DNA of 64,000 nucleotides from positions 10,339,001-10,403,000 of the forward strand of contig NC_079888.1 in NCBI RefSeq assembly GCF_029227915.1, read 5' to 3'. The notes under the pieces were generated by a model. It was not told the DNA's origin, did not search any database, and saw only the letters and a program-made list of their open reading frames with translations. This stretch comes from Hydractinia symbiolongicarpus. Lineage: Eukaryota > Cnidaria > Hydrozoa > Anthoathecata > Hydractiniidae. The translations under genes and the position numbers were made by a program. Below are positions 37,593-46,939 of this stretch, piece by piece (within the stretch, counting starts at the first letter, position 1; each line of letters starts with the position of its first letter).

Positions 37593-39922
37593 ATCAGAGG
37601 CAAACATCCGATCTAACATACATCTCGGAGCATGTACCGGTCAGCGTCGCCATTCACGATAGTCTGAACTGGGATCCAACGTTCCTGGAGCACGATGATC
37701 CCAAGATCTTGGTTGAACGATTTGTGGAGCAGCTCGAAAAGAGACACGCCATCATCGTGAAAGATGTGGAGAGAATGTACCCGAGACCCGATGATTTTGA
37801 CATGCTTCCAGACAAGACTCAGAAGGCATGGAACGAGTGGGTAAACCAAGTGGCCGTGATCGGCTTCAACAGTGGCAAGTATGACCTGAACATGATCAAG
37901 CGGTACATTGTCGATCAAATTATCAGAGACGATAGCGAAAAGATCAACGTGGCGAAGAAAGACAACGACTACATGTTCCTCACGACCTCGAGGTTCAAAT
38001 TTCTCGATATCAAAAATTTTCTCGCTCCTGGTCTGAGCTACGACCGATGGTGCAAGTCTCTGGATTGCAAGCTCGAAAAGCTTGTGTTCCCATACGAGTG
38101 GCTGACGAGCTATGACAAGCTAACCCACGTCGGACCCGTGGCGTACGAACACTTCTATACCAGTCTTAGTGGGAAAAACACCCTCTCTCTTGATGAGTAC
38201 GAAATATTCCGTGCAGAGTTTTACAAGCGAGGCTGCGTCACCATGATGGACTGGTTGCGCGAGTACAATCTAGCCGACGTGGAACCTTTTATCGAAGCCG
38301 TGGAGAAGACAAGGCGGCAGTACTACGACGACGAGATAGACATTTTGAAAGACGCGGTAAGCATTCCAGGCGTATCGATGCGCTACGTCTTGAACAAGTC
38401 TCTACGATTGAATCCAAAGCTAGAGCTATACGCGCCAGGAGAACCATGCAAGCACAAGTGTAAGGTAGACTGCTACCAACGGTCTTGCAAGGCGTGCAAA
38501 AAGGTGCAAAAAGCTTGCACTGAGTGCACGAAGAATGAGGCGTATGAACTGCTTCAAACGGGAATGGTGGGAGGGCCTGCCATCGTGTTCTGTAGGTACC
38601 ACGAGAGAGACGTGACGGGTATCAGATCCCACATCTACCAGGAGCCACGGAAGTGCAAAACTGTTTTGGGGCTTGACGCGAACATGATGTACCCGAGTAC
38701 GTTGATGCAAGACTTTCCTTGTGGGAAGGAGAAGCTGATCAAGGTGCCTACACCGACAGCGAAACACAATCTCGAGCTACTAACACATGGTGTGCAAAAT
38801 GGATCCCTCTTCGGTTTTGCGCAGGTCAACATCGAGGTCCCTCTGGAACTGTATGACAAATTTAGCGAGATGGCTCCGCTATTTGTGGTCAAGGAGATAC
38901 CCGACGATCAAATCCCTGAGCACATGCACGAGTACCTAAAAGCAACAGGGCGCAAACGTATTCCAGGCACACGTAAGCTCCTAGGGTTGATGAAAGCTGA
39001 AAAGATCTTGTTGCTCACAACCTTGCTCGAGGAGTACCTTGACCAGGGCCTGAAGGTGACAGCGTTTCACCAGTTCATCAAGTACAAACGAGGTAAACCG
39101 TTTTCGTGGTTTCCGGAAGAAATTGCCGATGCACGACGACAAGCCGATAAAGACCCAGACAAGCGTATTGCGGGAGATACAGCCAAACAGAAAGGGAACT
39201 CGTTCTATGGGAAAATGATCGAGGATCAAGCGAGGCACGCTAATACTACGTTTACCAGAGATGAAAAGAAGGTCGATGCAGCGATGAGATCGCCGTACCT
39301 TGAAGATCTTGAAGAGATAGGTGATGCCTACGAGATCCGGGAAGGAAAGAAAAATGTGCATATCGACAGAGCGTACCAGTGCGGCATTGCGGTGTACCAG
39401 CTGGCCAAATTGCGCATGCTTCAGTTCTATTACAATTTTTTGGATAAGTACGTGGATCGTCGAGATTTTGAATATATTTACATGGATACAGACAGCGCGT
39501 ATTTTGCCATCTCTGGAGAAGAGTTACGAGATGTCGTTCGCCCTGAACTGCTTGACGAGTACGACAAAGGCGTGAAAAACTAGCTCGTCACCGATAAGTA
39601 CTCGAGTCGAACAGGAGGTCTGTTTAAGCTTGAGTTTATGGGGTTTAGAATGATCGCTGACACAACCAAGTGTTACTTTGTGGAAGGGAAAGAGGGCACA
39701 AAATTCTCCTGTAAAGGCATGTCGAAGAAGCAGAACTCTATGACATGGGAGAGGTATAAGAACGCGTTGAATGGCTCTATTGACATGGCCAAAAACGTAG
39801 GTTTCCGGGTGCACAACCAGGGGATGGTTACGTACGAACAAAACAAGCTGGGCCTCTCGGCGTTTTATGATAAGCGAAAGGTACTCGAGGATGGCATCCA
39901 CACAGTACCGCTAGAGTTGTAA
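37475..39922 (+). pseudogene. Protein-primed family B DNA polymerase, one in-frame TAG
   Basis: Replicative polymerase of the element. In this frame the 3'-5' exonuclease motif FDFEAL is at about residue 29 and GFNSGKYDLNMIK at about 129. Polymerase motif A (LDANMMYPS) is at about 400, motif B (KQKGNSFYGK) at about 570, and motif C (YMDTDSAYF) at about 668. A Cys-rich insert (CKHKCKVDCYQRSCKAC) precedes motif A. A TAG at 39581-39583 interrupts the frame after motif C; the same frame stays open to 39922 (GLFKLEFMGF, KCYFV, SKKQNSM), the usual C-terminal thumb region. With the upstream frameshift, the polymerase is split into three frames. All active-site residues remain, so the damage looks recent. 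Confidence 0.9.
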
Positions 39923-40035
39923 GTCGCGTTGAAAAATAAAAATGATAAACGACATAAGCCTCACTATAGCAATAATCCTTCCGTACGTCTTGATCGTGCT
40001 CTGCTTTTTGCGTTATAGAACGCTTCTAATAAAGA

Positions 40036-40553
40036 TGAGTGAGATTACAGCTATATTTGATGTTGCAGACACGGAAGCCTTTCAACATCGTGAAAAACCT
40101 ATCGACAAACGTCAAGCCTTGAAGGATGCTATACGCAAAGGCAAACAACATCTCTTGCCGAAGAAATGTACTGAAAGCTTTACTGACAAGGCATCAGATG
40201 AGGTGATCGAAAAAGCGTATGCGGAATTCGTTCAACATGAAATTCACGAGAAAGGAGAAAAGACCGCCAAGGCACTCTCCCCACATGCGATTGACATGTA
40301 CGCGAAGGCCATAGGTAATGTTGTTCAACTCGATAGTGCGGAGGGTCTGAAAAAAGACATCGAGGAAGACCCGATTATCAAGGACTCCATGGCAGATTTG
40401 GGGGGACTTGTGTACTCTGCCTTTGGAAAATTTCTAGCGCCAATATTGGTTGTTGCTCATACATTTAACCATGCCTGCCAGCATGTGTCCAAGACAGATA
40501 AAAAGCGAGATGATGAACAGCAGGAAGAAGATGGGGAGCAGTCAGATATTTAA
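40036..40553 (+). CDS. Unknown small Polinton protein
   Basis: The start at 40036 is chosen because it follows TAATAAAG directly, as for other genes of the element; an in-frame ATG at 39942 would add a hydrophobic segment (LTIAIILPYVLIVLCFL). The product is about 172 residues, charged, with ALKDAIRKGKQHLLPKK near the N-terminus and a hydrophobic patch (FLAPILVVAHTF) near the C-terminus, ending in an acidic tail. It overlaps nothing and is followed within 5 bp by the Fic gene. No family is recognised. Confidence 0.6.
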
Positions 40554-40557
40554 CAAA

Positions 40558-41379
40558 ATGGAAAAATTGAAAATGCAGTATTGGATGGTAGACGAAGACG
40601 AGTACCGAAATGTTCTAAATAAAACTGCAAGGCTAGCCGAACTCTCGCGAAAGCGAAAAAAACACGCATACGTAGAGGAATTTCTAAAAGGGTGGGAAGC
40701 CCTGTTCGCGTACGGAACCTACACATTCGAAGGGGAGGTAGACTCCAACTTTTCATCATCTGATGCCTGGAAACTGATGCAGGATCCTGAAGACGCACAT
40801 CTTGACGAAAAGACGAAAAGTTTCAAAAGGCAGATGATAAACTTTATGCGCGCTCTAAAATGGATGCAGTGCTGCGAACGTCTCACGCCTGACAAAATCC
40901 AAACTATCCATGAAATCATGATGCGCGGGGAAAAACACAGGGGCGGCAAACCCGTGCTGACAGGGAAATACAGGACGACTAAGGCATTCGCTGGTTTTCA
41001 CGAATTTGCCCCTGTTTCTGCAATCCCAAGGTTAGTGATAGACGCCCTGGATCGATACTACTCTACAGAGACTGACGATCTGATGTGGAACGCGGTGAGG
41101 TTGTTTATGGACTTGATTAATACCCATCTATTCGAAGATGGGAACGGGAGGCTATGTAGGCTCGTTATTTCCCACGTACTTGTGGAGAGTGGAATGAGTC
41201 TCTTTCCGGTTTTGCTTAGCTCGTTCCACAAACGCGGCAGGCGCCATTACCTTCAGGCTGTTATAAGGTTTGAAGAGAGACCATCGTTATTTTACACGAT
41301 GGTCTGTAGGTCTTTGGTGCAGGTATGGGATAATTTTGAGCAAAACTTGGCTCTACTAGAAAAGTCGAAAATTCACTGA
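40558..41379 (+). CDS. Fic-domain protein (probable AMP transferase)
   Basis: 273 residues from the ATG behind AACAAA. The Fic signature appears as HLFEDGNGR at about residue 190, matching HPFx[DE]GN[GK]R except Leu for Pro, with the catalytic His kept. An upstream TYTFEG at about residue 54 fits the inhibitory (S/T)xxxE(G/N) motif, placing it with the class of Fic proteins whose own N-terminal helix blocks ATP binding. The flap-like segment GGKPVLTGKYRTT lies at about residue 130. Fic enzymes transfer AMP or other nucleotide parts to Ser, Thr or Tyr of target proteins; the target here is unknown. It may act on host proteins or regulate particle assembly. A 13-bp stem-loop follows the stop. 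Confidence 0.85.
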   Translation: MEKLKMQYWMVDEDEYRNVLNKTARLAELSRKRKKHAYVEEFLKGWEALFAYGTYTFEGEVDSNFSSSDAWKLMQDPEDAHLDEKTKSFKRQMINFMRALKWMQCCERLTPDKIQTIHEIMMRGEKHRGGKPVLTGKYRTTKAFAGFHEFAPVSAIPRLVIDALDRYYSTETDDLMWNAVRLFMDLINTHLFEDGNGRLCRLVISHVLVESGMSLFPVLLSSFHKRGRRHYLQAVIRFEERPSLFYTMVCRSLVQVWDNFEQNLALLEKSKIH

Positions 41380-41394
41380 TTCGTCAATAGAAGG

Positions 41395-41422
41395 AAATTT
41401 TGTAAAGCCCTTTACAAAATTT
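41395..41422 (+). terminator. Stem-loop behind the Fic gene
   Basis: Perfect 13-bp stem AAATTTTGTAAAG / CTTTACAAAATTT with a 2-nt loop, 15 bp after the stop codon. Likely a transcript 3'-end signal. Confidence 0.6.
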
Positions 41423-41511
41423 TATCGACAGTCACCTCTACCCCCAATCTGAACACTTCGGATAAAAACCTCTTTTCGTCTACTATTTTTCCAAGGGGCA
41501 AGTCTAAATAA

Positions 41512-41874
41512 ATGAGCGAATCTAACCAAGTCATAACCAAGAAGAATGAGGGTCGTGTTGCTGCTGGCAAGAGACTTGCTGAATGGAATCGCAAGAACAA
41601 GGCTGACTTACAGAAGAACTTAGGCAAAAGTACTTCGCAAGAGGGTCAGGAACTTGTCGCAAGTCCTGACAAGTTCAGTGCATATCTCTATGTCGCTGGA
41701 GGTCTAGCTGCCGTACTTACCGCTTGCGTGGCAGTCTATTACATACGTGGCAGCGCGGAACATAGTTCCAAGAAGCCTGCTGAAACCGTCTCCACAAGTG
41801 CGTCTCAGCAGCACACGCGAGAGCACACGCGAGAACCTTCGAAACCCCAAATTGACATTTTCAAGATGCGATAA
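41512..41874 (+). CDS. Single-pass membrane protein, 120 residues
   Basis: Starts directly behind TCTAAATAA. A basic and polar N-terminus (about 60 residues) precedes one transmembrane helix (YLYVAGGLAAVLTACVAVYY). After it comes the sequence GSAEHSSKK, identical at protein and nearly at DNA level to the C-terminal tail of the protein at 46940-48277. The tail is Ser/Thr/Gln rich. It may be a minor virion or membrane component. No family is recognised. Confidence 0.7.
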   Translation: MSESNQVITKKNEGRVAAGKRLAEWNRKNKADLQKNLGKSTSQEGQELVASPDKFSAYLYVAGGLAAVLTACVAVYYIRGSAEHSSKKPAETVSTSASQQHTREHTREPSKPQIDIFKMR

Positions 41875-41885
41875 ACCTATAATAA

Positions 41886-42128
41886 ATGAGCAGCAAAGAG
41901 TATCAGAAAGAAGTCGTCGATTCCTTGTGGGAATCTGTCAGACTAGTATCCTATACTATTGTCTTGGCGCTAGGCGCGAAAAAGGCTCTGGGAGTTTCTA
42001 GACCGGGGGCCAAGATGGACATGGAGGACGGCTTGAAGCTCGCTGGCTATATGACAGGAGCGATATTATTCGACGATTACGCGATAAAACAAGGGTGGTA
42101 TAAGCGTTCCATGATGCCTCCAAAGTAA
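41886..42128 (+). CDS. Small membrane-associated protein, 80 residues
   Basis: Starts behind CCTATAATAA, 12 bp after the previous stop. Two moderately hydrophobic stretches (LVSYTIVLALGA and LAGYMTGAILF) could be membrane helices. Its place between the membrane protein and the ATPase suggests the same transcription unit. Function unknown. Confidence 0.65.
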   Translation: MSSKEYQKEVVDSLWESVRLVSYTIVLALGAKKALGVSRPGAKMDMEDGLKLAGYMTGAILFDDYAIKQGWYKRSMMPPK

Positions 42129-42148
42129 CTGTCTAACTCAGAATAAAT

Positions 42149-42748
42149 ATGACTCTAGACATTGTCAAAGACCCGCATACGACAATCTTCACTGGACCGA
42201 CAAGTTGTGGCAAGACGCAGCGTGTCCTGGATTTGCTTGAGAACGAGTATAGGCAGCATTTTGACAACATTGTCATTCTATGTCCTACAATCCGCTGGAA
42301 CAAGACCTATCTCGAGAGATCCTCGCTATGGAGGGATGACTACGTGGCTCTGATAGACCCCAAGGAGCAGCTGTTCGAGTGGATCAAAGAACTGTCGTCG
42401 AAGCTGGCGAAAGAAGAGACGCTGTTCATCGTTGACGATATGATAGCCGACGAGAGTCTGGATAAAAAGCGACAGCCCTTGCTTAAGCTTGCCGTCAGTG
42501 GTAGACATCGCAAACACAGTCTCTGGCTACTAACGCAGTCGTATACCGCCTTGCCGAAGAACCTCAGACGACAGAAAAAACAGTTGTTCATGTGGTACCC
42601 CCACGAACGATCAGACATGAAACTCGTCGACGAGGAAACAAACATGATCAGCGACTGGAAAAACATCAAGGCTCAGCTGGAAAAGTCCAAGCACGCTTGC
42701 TTGTACGTAAGACTGGAGCATCCTAGAAGTTACAAGATTGTTGGTTAG
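42149..42748 (+). CDS. A32-like packaging ATPase (FtsK/HerA superfamily)
   Basis: 199 residues, close to the usual length in Polintons and virophages. Walker A is GPTSCGKT at residues 16-23 and Walker B LFIVDDM at about 92-98; LWLLTQSYTALPKNLRRQ fits the sensor region and arginine-finger area. In Polintons and related viruses this enzyme drives DNA into the capsid. It starts behind CAGAATAAAT and lies in the rightward block behind the two membrane proteins. Confidence 0.92.
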   Translation: MTLDIVKDPHTTIFTGPTSCGKTQRVLDLLENEYRQHFDNIVILCPTIRWNKTYLERSSLWRDDYVALIDPKEQLFEWIKELSSKLAKEETLFIVDDMIADESLDKKRQPLLKLAVSGRHRKHSLWLLTQSYTALPKNLRRQKKQLFMWYPHERSDMKLVDEETNMISDWKNIKAQLEKSKHACLYVRLEHPRSYKIVG

Positions 42749-42769
42749 AATCTTGACATGTAAGAAAAG

Positions 42770-42952
42770 ATGGATGATGAGAGAGAAAAGATGGATTATG
42801 AGAGCGTAATTAAAGCTGTGTATCAGGCTCTTTTGAGAGCCCATTCCAGACTAATAGATGCAGTGGATAATGACGATGACAGCAAACTGGTAAACACAAC
42901 TCGGGATATTGAAGAGTTATGCAAAAAAATATCCATGGCTTCCTCAGCTTAG
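42770..42952 (+). CDS. Small acidic ORF, 60 residues
   Basis: Starts 22 bp after the ATPase stop behind AAGAAAAG. Predicted helical (SVIKAVYQALLRAHSRLIDAV) and acidic. It is followed by a TTTTGTGA stem-loop, supporting that it is the last gene of this unit. Function unknown. Confidence 0.5.
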   Translation: MDDEREKMDYESVIKAVYQALLRAHSRLIDAVDNDDDSKLVNTTRDIEELCKKISMASSA

Positions 42953-42974
42953 TGTTGGTTATTGGACCTCGTAA

Positions 42975-43001
42975 TTTTGTGACTTTTTTCGAATCACAAA
43001 A
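42975..43001 (+). terminator. Stem-loop TTTTGTGA/TCACAAAA
   Basis: 8-bp perfect stem 23 bp after the stop at 42952. The arms resemble those of the stem-loop at 51207-51232. Confidence 0.5.
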
Positions 43002-43035
43002 AAACTGTGGTTGAGCCTTGGCGTGTATAAGAAAG

Positions 43036-43872
43036 ATGTCTTCTCAACTTGAGCTGTGCAACGCCGTGCCTGCTGGAGCGATCGAAACTTTGTATGACGA
43101 GCACTCGCAGCCGCGCTTCAAGCGTGCTGATCTTGGTAGATTTTTAGGGATCCATAACATTGCGACGACTTACAGAGACGTAAAAACAACACCCCGTCGT
43201 GATATAAAAGGGTTGTTTTTAAAGCAAACCTTTCAAGAACCAAAACATGCTAATCCTCACGATATGTTTGTGACACTAGGTGGAGCTCTTGAGATTGCAG
43301 ACCGTTCTAGAAAACCTAAAGCCATCGAGCTTACCAAGTGGCTAGCGCGAAAAGGTATAGAAAAGCTGCAAGATGAAGTACGAGAGCAACGGCAAGCTAT
43401 CGATGAAAAAGACGTAGCCATTGCGATCCTTGACGAAAATCTTGAAGACAGGGATAGACAACTTATGGTGCTGGAGGATGATCTTGAAGAAAAAGATAGA
43501 CAACTTGCGGTACAAGCGCAAGAAATCACGGGGCTACGACAGCGACATGTTCCACGTGCGCAAGATCCTCGAAAAGACAACGCGATCATAATTTACCGCA
43601 AGCATACTGCACCAGACGATGATCAGTGCCATCGTCTTCCCTACTATTGTGCACGTGTTCAAAGACGGAAAATCTCCACCAAAAGGAGATGGCTTAGGGA
43701 CAACTATCCAAACTGTGAAGAGATTGTGGTCATCGATAATCCTAACGGGATGCACGCGTTCAATCGATTCGAAGAGGAAGGACACGTAGAACGGTATCAA
43801 TGCCACTTTCGACTCATCGATCTTACTCGCGATGATTTGTATGACCTGGGAGTGCCTGCGCTCGAAGACTAG
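43036..43872 (+). CDS. MSV199/Bro-like protein with DUF3627-type C-terminus
   Basis: 278 residues from the ATG behind GTATAAGAAAG. Residues 1-105 resemble the MSV199/Bro-N fold (FKRADLGRFLGIHNI, FVTLGGALEIADRS, LTKWLARKGIEKL). A coiled coil follows, with two near-copies of LE[ED][RK]DRQL. The C-terminus (YYCARVQRRKI, VVIDNPNGMHAFNRFEEEGHVER, LTRDDLYDLGVPALED) matches the DUF3627 style found behind MSV199 in large DNA viruses. These domains are thought to bind DNA and regulate viral or host genes. It is the last rightward gene before a convergent junction with the integrase. Confidence 0.75.
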   Translation: MSSQLELCNAVPAGAIETLYDEHSQPRFKRADLGRFLGIHNIATTYRDVKTTPRRDIKGLFLKQTFQEPKHANPHDMFVTLGGALEIADRSRKPKAIELTKWLARKGIEKLQDEVREQRQAIDEKDVAIAILDENLEDRDRQLMVLEDDLEEKDRQLAVQAQEITGLRQRHVPRAQDPRKDNAIIIYRKHTAPDDDQCHRLPYYCARVQRRKISTKRRWLRDNYPNCEEIVVIDNPNGMHAFNRFEEEGHVERYQCHFRLIDLTRDDLYDLGVPALED

Positions 43873-43884
43873 CGAGACTCAACT

Positions 43885-43936
43885 TTTTTGTAGCTTCATC
43901 GCCTAGCGGCTCAGCAAGAGCACGAGGCTACAAAAA
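43885..43936. terminator. Stem-loop TTTTTGTAGC/GCTACAAAAA at a convergent junction
   Basis: 10-bp perfect stem just after the stop at 43872. Its loop contains one copy of the dispersed ATCGCCTAGCGGCTC motif. Confidence 0.55.
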
Positions 43937-43942
43937 TATTGT

Positions 43943-44117
43943 CAGCTTACCACTCCTTGACAAGGAGGTCGATATCGACCCCCAACCAGACATGATGTTA
44001 CTGACAGAACCCGGTCTCTATTGCTTTAATGTAAGAAATCCAAGGCAAAATACATTGGGTTGTTGAAGAGGTCCGCAAGCTTGCTGGAATTGTAGAGGAA
44101 AATCTGACTCGAAAATT
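43943..44117 (+). pseudogene. Remnant of a second Bro-N/MSV199-like gene
   Basis: A short decayed coding trace on the plus strand. One frame reads LLDKEVDIDPQPDMMLLTEP then GLYCF, a typical Bro-N stretch, and after a frameshift another reads HWVVEEVRKLAG, the block that follows it in that domain. The trace ends at the integrase stop. A 16-bp word, TTACCACTCCTTGACA, occurs at 43948 and again at the integrase end (44118), which may mark the recombination joint. Confidence 0.6.
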
Positions 44118-45152
44118 TTACCACTCCTTGACATGCTCTGGAGGTACTTCAACATCCTCTGGGATTAGCATGAGCTCCTCTGCCACAAAGCTTCGATCAG
44201 GCCCATCTGCCAAATAGTACAGAAGACATGTACCAGTCACAATACGATCGAGTCTATACGTCTTTTTGCTCCACCAGGCGTCAGTAGCACGTCTTCTCGC
44301 ATCACCATGCTCTTCTCCCGGTTGTAGCAGGTACAAGTAAAGACCGTCCTCAGGTAGAGGCTTTTCCTGCCCCTGCGGAGCCGCCAGGCGATCGGGATAT
44401 TCCTCGCCTTTCGTAAGTAGGACTTCATCTAGCTTGATTGCCTTGTTGGGTTCCATACCGATCATGGCAGTTTTGGTATTGTTCATGCCTTTCACGATAG
44501 TGTACAGATGTTTGACCCATGTGGTACTAGTCTCATCAGTGACCAACTCTTGCGCATCCTGAGGTTTGAAAAGTCTCTCAGCGAGTACCTTGTTATAGGA
44601 CTCGACAAAGGCTGTGAATGTATGATGATATTTGGTGGTTGCGCGCTTAATCTCGACCCCTTCCCCCTCTAGCAGCTTCGTCACATCTGACTTGAACTCA
44701 CTACCGTTGTCACACTGGAAGATCTTCGGATAGCGTAAAGGTCCTGCTTTGCCTCCAGCGTAAATATCCTTGATCATGTCAGCGACTTCGCTGGCTTTCT
44801 TCGTTCTCAATGGTCTAGCTACCTTGTATCTCGAGGCTACATCGATCCCTGTGAGGATATATTTGTATTTCGAGCCATACAGGCGATCATGAGGCATATA
44901 GAGCAAATCAAATTGGTGCATTTCATTAGGCCTTGTGATTGTAAAATGCGGGTAGTTGATGCGCTTGGGCCCCTTGATATGTCTGAGCCAGAGCAACTGA
45001 CGAGATAGCCAGTGTACGACTTTCTTTTTAGGTAGTCCACTGTGCTCAGCGAGCAATTTAACAACCTTGCGACCAGTCCATAAATTTTCAGGGGTATAGT
45101 AAATACTGCTTAATTTTTTCGCTTCTTCTGGAGTAATGATATGTTTCGACAT
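44118..45152 (-). CDS. Retroviral-like DD35E integrase
   Basis: 344 residues; the ATG at 45152 (MSKHIITPEE) is chosen because it follows AAAATAAAC. Catalytic residues are visible as D82 (HQFDLLYM), D148 (FQCDNGSEF) and E184 (AFVESYNK), giving D65D35E spacing. An N-terminal helical part precedes the core, and the C-terminus (LYYLADGPDRSFVAEELMLI) fits the SH3/chromo-like tail of Polinton integrases. It would cut and join the AG/CT ends of the TIRs. All key residues are intact. It is the last gene of a leftward block after the capsid genes. Confidence 0.95.
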   Translation of the reverse strand: MSKHIITPEEAKKLSSIYYTPENLWTGRKVVKLLAEHSGLPKKKVVHWLSRQLLWLRHIKGPKRINYPHFTITRPNEMHQFDLLYMPHDRLYGSKYKYILTGIDVASRYKVARPLRTKKASEVADMIKDIYAGGKAGPLRYPKIFQCDNGSEFKSDVTKLLEGEGVEIKRATTKYHHTFTAFVESYNKVLAERLFKPQDAQELVTDETSTTWVKHLYTIVKGMNNTKTAMIGMEPNKAIKLDEVLLTKGEEYPDRLAAPQGQEKPLPEDGLYLYLLQPGEEHGDARRRATDAWWSKKTYRLDRIVTGTCLLYYLADGPDRSFVAEELMLIPEDVEVPPEHVKEW

Positions 45153-45198
45153 GTTTATTTTAATATTCGACATATCGAAAACATTTTACGACCACCGT

Positions 45199-45597
45199 CT
45201 AGGCGAACTTGTACACTGCAAAACCAAGGAGGGCTAGTGATCCTACGATGAACGTTAGCTCACCGTCTTGTTGCTGCTTGCTGGGCGTGTAGAAGTCGGA
45301 TAACTTAGGAGCCTTCTCGATCGTTTCGATGTAATAGTCTCTCATACCTTCATCGAGCTCCTTCAAGCTCTCTCCAGCTTGCCTTTTCAGCTCTCGTTGA
45401 TGGTTATACCAATCTTTTGCCTGCCGATCTCTTAACCTCTGTGCTTGTTGAGCAGCTTGCAGTTGTTCAATTGCTTTATCACGCTTTTTACGCTCGGCCT
45501 CGCCATGGTCTGACAGCTTACTGATTAAGTAATTCGATCCGCTAAACGCGAGGGCATTGATTATAGCCCCACCCGTGAGTACTAATATGCTTGCCAT
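45199..45597 (-). CDS. Conserved Polinton coiled-coil protein with terminal hydrophobic segments
   Basis: 132 residues from the ATG behind CCTAAAATAAAG. The N-terminus is hydrophobic (VLTGGAIINALAFSGSNYLI), the middle is a charged coiled coil (RDKAIEQLQAAQQAQRLRDRQ), and the C-terminus is again hydrophobic (TFIVGSLALLGFAVY). Similar small proteins accompany capsid genes in cnidarian Polintons as I recall them; the role is unknown, perhaps a virion or membrane component. It lies between the capsid candidate and the integrase. Confidence 0.7.
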   Translation of the reverse strand: MASILVLTGGAIINALAFSGSNYLISKLSDHGEAERKKRDKAIEQLQAAQQAQRLRDRQAKDWYNHQRELKRQAGESLKELDEGMRDYYIETIEKAPKLSDFYTPSKQQQDGELTFIVGSLALLGFAVYKFA

Positions 45598-45617
45598 CTT
45601 TATTTTAGGATTCTCGT

Positions 45618-46901
45618 TTAATATTCGACACTGTGAAAACGCCCATCTAAGATGTTCAGCTGAGCATCTTGAAGTAGGAGAACGTAGCATTTAATATCCC
45701 CCGTTGTTCCGTCTGCTTTCTTTGTCATATGCAATGTTATACCGTCTGACAATCTCTGTAACGGCCTTCCGGAACCATGGAGACTATGATCAGGTGATGC
45801 TCGAAAATCAACAAACAGCGCATAACGCTCAGTCATGAACTGCCCAATTGTCACCTTTGAATCGTGGCTACCGAATAAGTTTACGACCTGCTCGAGGTGA
45901 TCTTTCGGGAGCATCGCGTGCGTGTAGAGCTCATTAGGCTCACCCTCGACAGTGATCGAGATTTTTTCGATCTTTGGGTTATAGAAGACCTCGTTAGCAC
46001 CCGAGTAAGCCTTTACTTTTCCAGGGTCTACAAAGAGCAGTAAAACGCCCTTTAAACTTTTTGCTGGAGTATCAATTTGCAAATTGTAGCTGGTATCAGC
46101 CTTTTTTATCGTGACAACCTTGCTACGGAGAACCCTTTCATAGGGTAGCGCTAAACGACTATACCGTGACATCATAGCGCTCGCGAGACCCTCATTATTA
46201 ACCTTGTCAAACTCTAATGCGATATTAGTGATCTTGTACGCACTGTCTGCGAGCTTAGCTGCCGTGCTTCCTGAAGACACCGTACCACCATCTTTGATAA
46301 CGTCACCGTACGATGCAAAATGTATAACGAATTGCAGCCTATCGTGTAGCCCTGGCTGGTAGAACGGCAAGTCTCGTGTCAATTCAAACATTTTACCGAT
46401 AGGGATGCAAAAGGTGTTGCTGTAAGCTGCGACGATCGCTTTTTCCTCATCCGTGCCGACATAATCAGTCGCTTTCACCTGTAGGGCGCGGATTGTACCG
46501 TCATTCGGATTGATCCCCTCTAGGATCAAGTTGTTTTCCCGATCAAATTTTGGTAGCCAGAGATCCCGGTAGACCGCCAGGGTGCAGAAATCGCTTATAT
46601 TCTGTACCTCGTTACCGTTCAAGGTGATACGTAGATCTTTCACCAAGGCTTTGCCTATATTGCTGACGATAGTGCGCTTCGTGTTTGTTCCCGTAAGTTC
46701 CAGATTGAAAAGTAGTTTGATACTGCCTGGAAAAATTACATCGTTCTGCCCCATGTTGGGAATGTCAACATACAAGTCCTCGTTCTGATTAATCGTACTA
46801 GGCACATGACTTACTTTTACACGCTGCTTTTTACCTTTCATAGCCATCATTGTTTTAATCTCCGCGTAGGGATCGAGCTTAGTTCCGAATATGTTACTCA
46901 T
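45618..46901 (-). CDS. Candidate major capsid protein (jelly-roll type)
   Basis: 427 residues from the ATG behind CTAATAATAAAGC. The protein is rich in predicted beta strands, with VYVDIPN-like and VIFPGSIKLLFNLEL segments at the start, a DRLQFVIHF block in the middle and LKGVLLLFVD later. This pattern fits a conserved Polinton structural protein; its position beside integrase and ATPase genes supports a double jelly-roll major capsid role. The fold is inferred, not shown. The protein at 48363-49502 is the other candidate. It is divergently placed to the 46940 gene, with 38 bp between. Confidence 0.65.
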   Translation of the reverse strand: MSNIFGTKLDPYAEIKTMMAMKGKKQRVKVSHVPSTINQNEDLYVDIPNMGQNDVIFPGSIKLLFNLELTGTNTKRTIVSNIGKALVKDLRITLNGNEVQNISDFCTLAVYRDLWLPKFDRENNLILEGINPNDGTIRALQVKATDYVGTDEEKAIVAAYSNTFCIPIGKMFELTRDLPFYQPGLHDRLQFVIHFASYGDVIKDGGTVSSGSTAAKLADSAYKITNIALEFDKVNNEGLASAMMSRYSRLALPYERVLRSKVVTIKKADTSYNLQIDTPAKSLKGVLLLFVDPGKVKAYSGANEVFYNPKIEKISITVEGEPNELYTHAMLPKDHLEQVVNLFGSHDSKVTIGQFMTERYALFVDFRASPDHSLHGSGRPLQRLSDGITLHMTKKADGTTGDIKCYVLLLQDAQLNILDGRFHSVEY

Positions 46902-46939
46902 GCTTTATTATTAGCTGATATTCGTTTCAAATAAATGCA

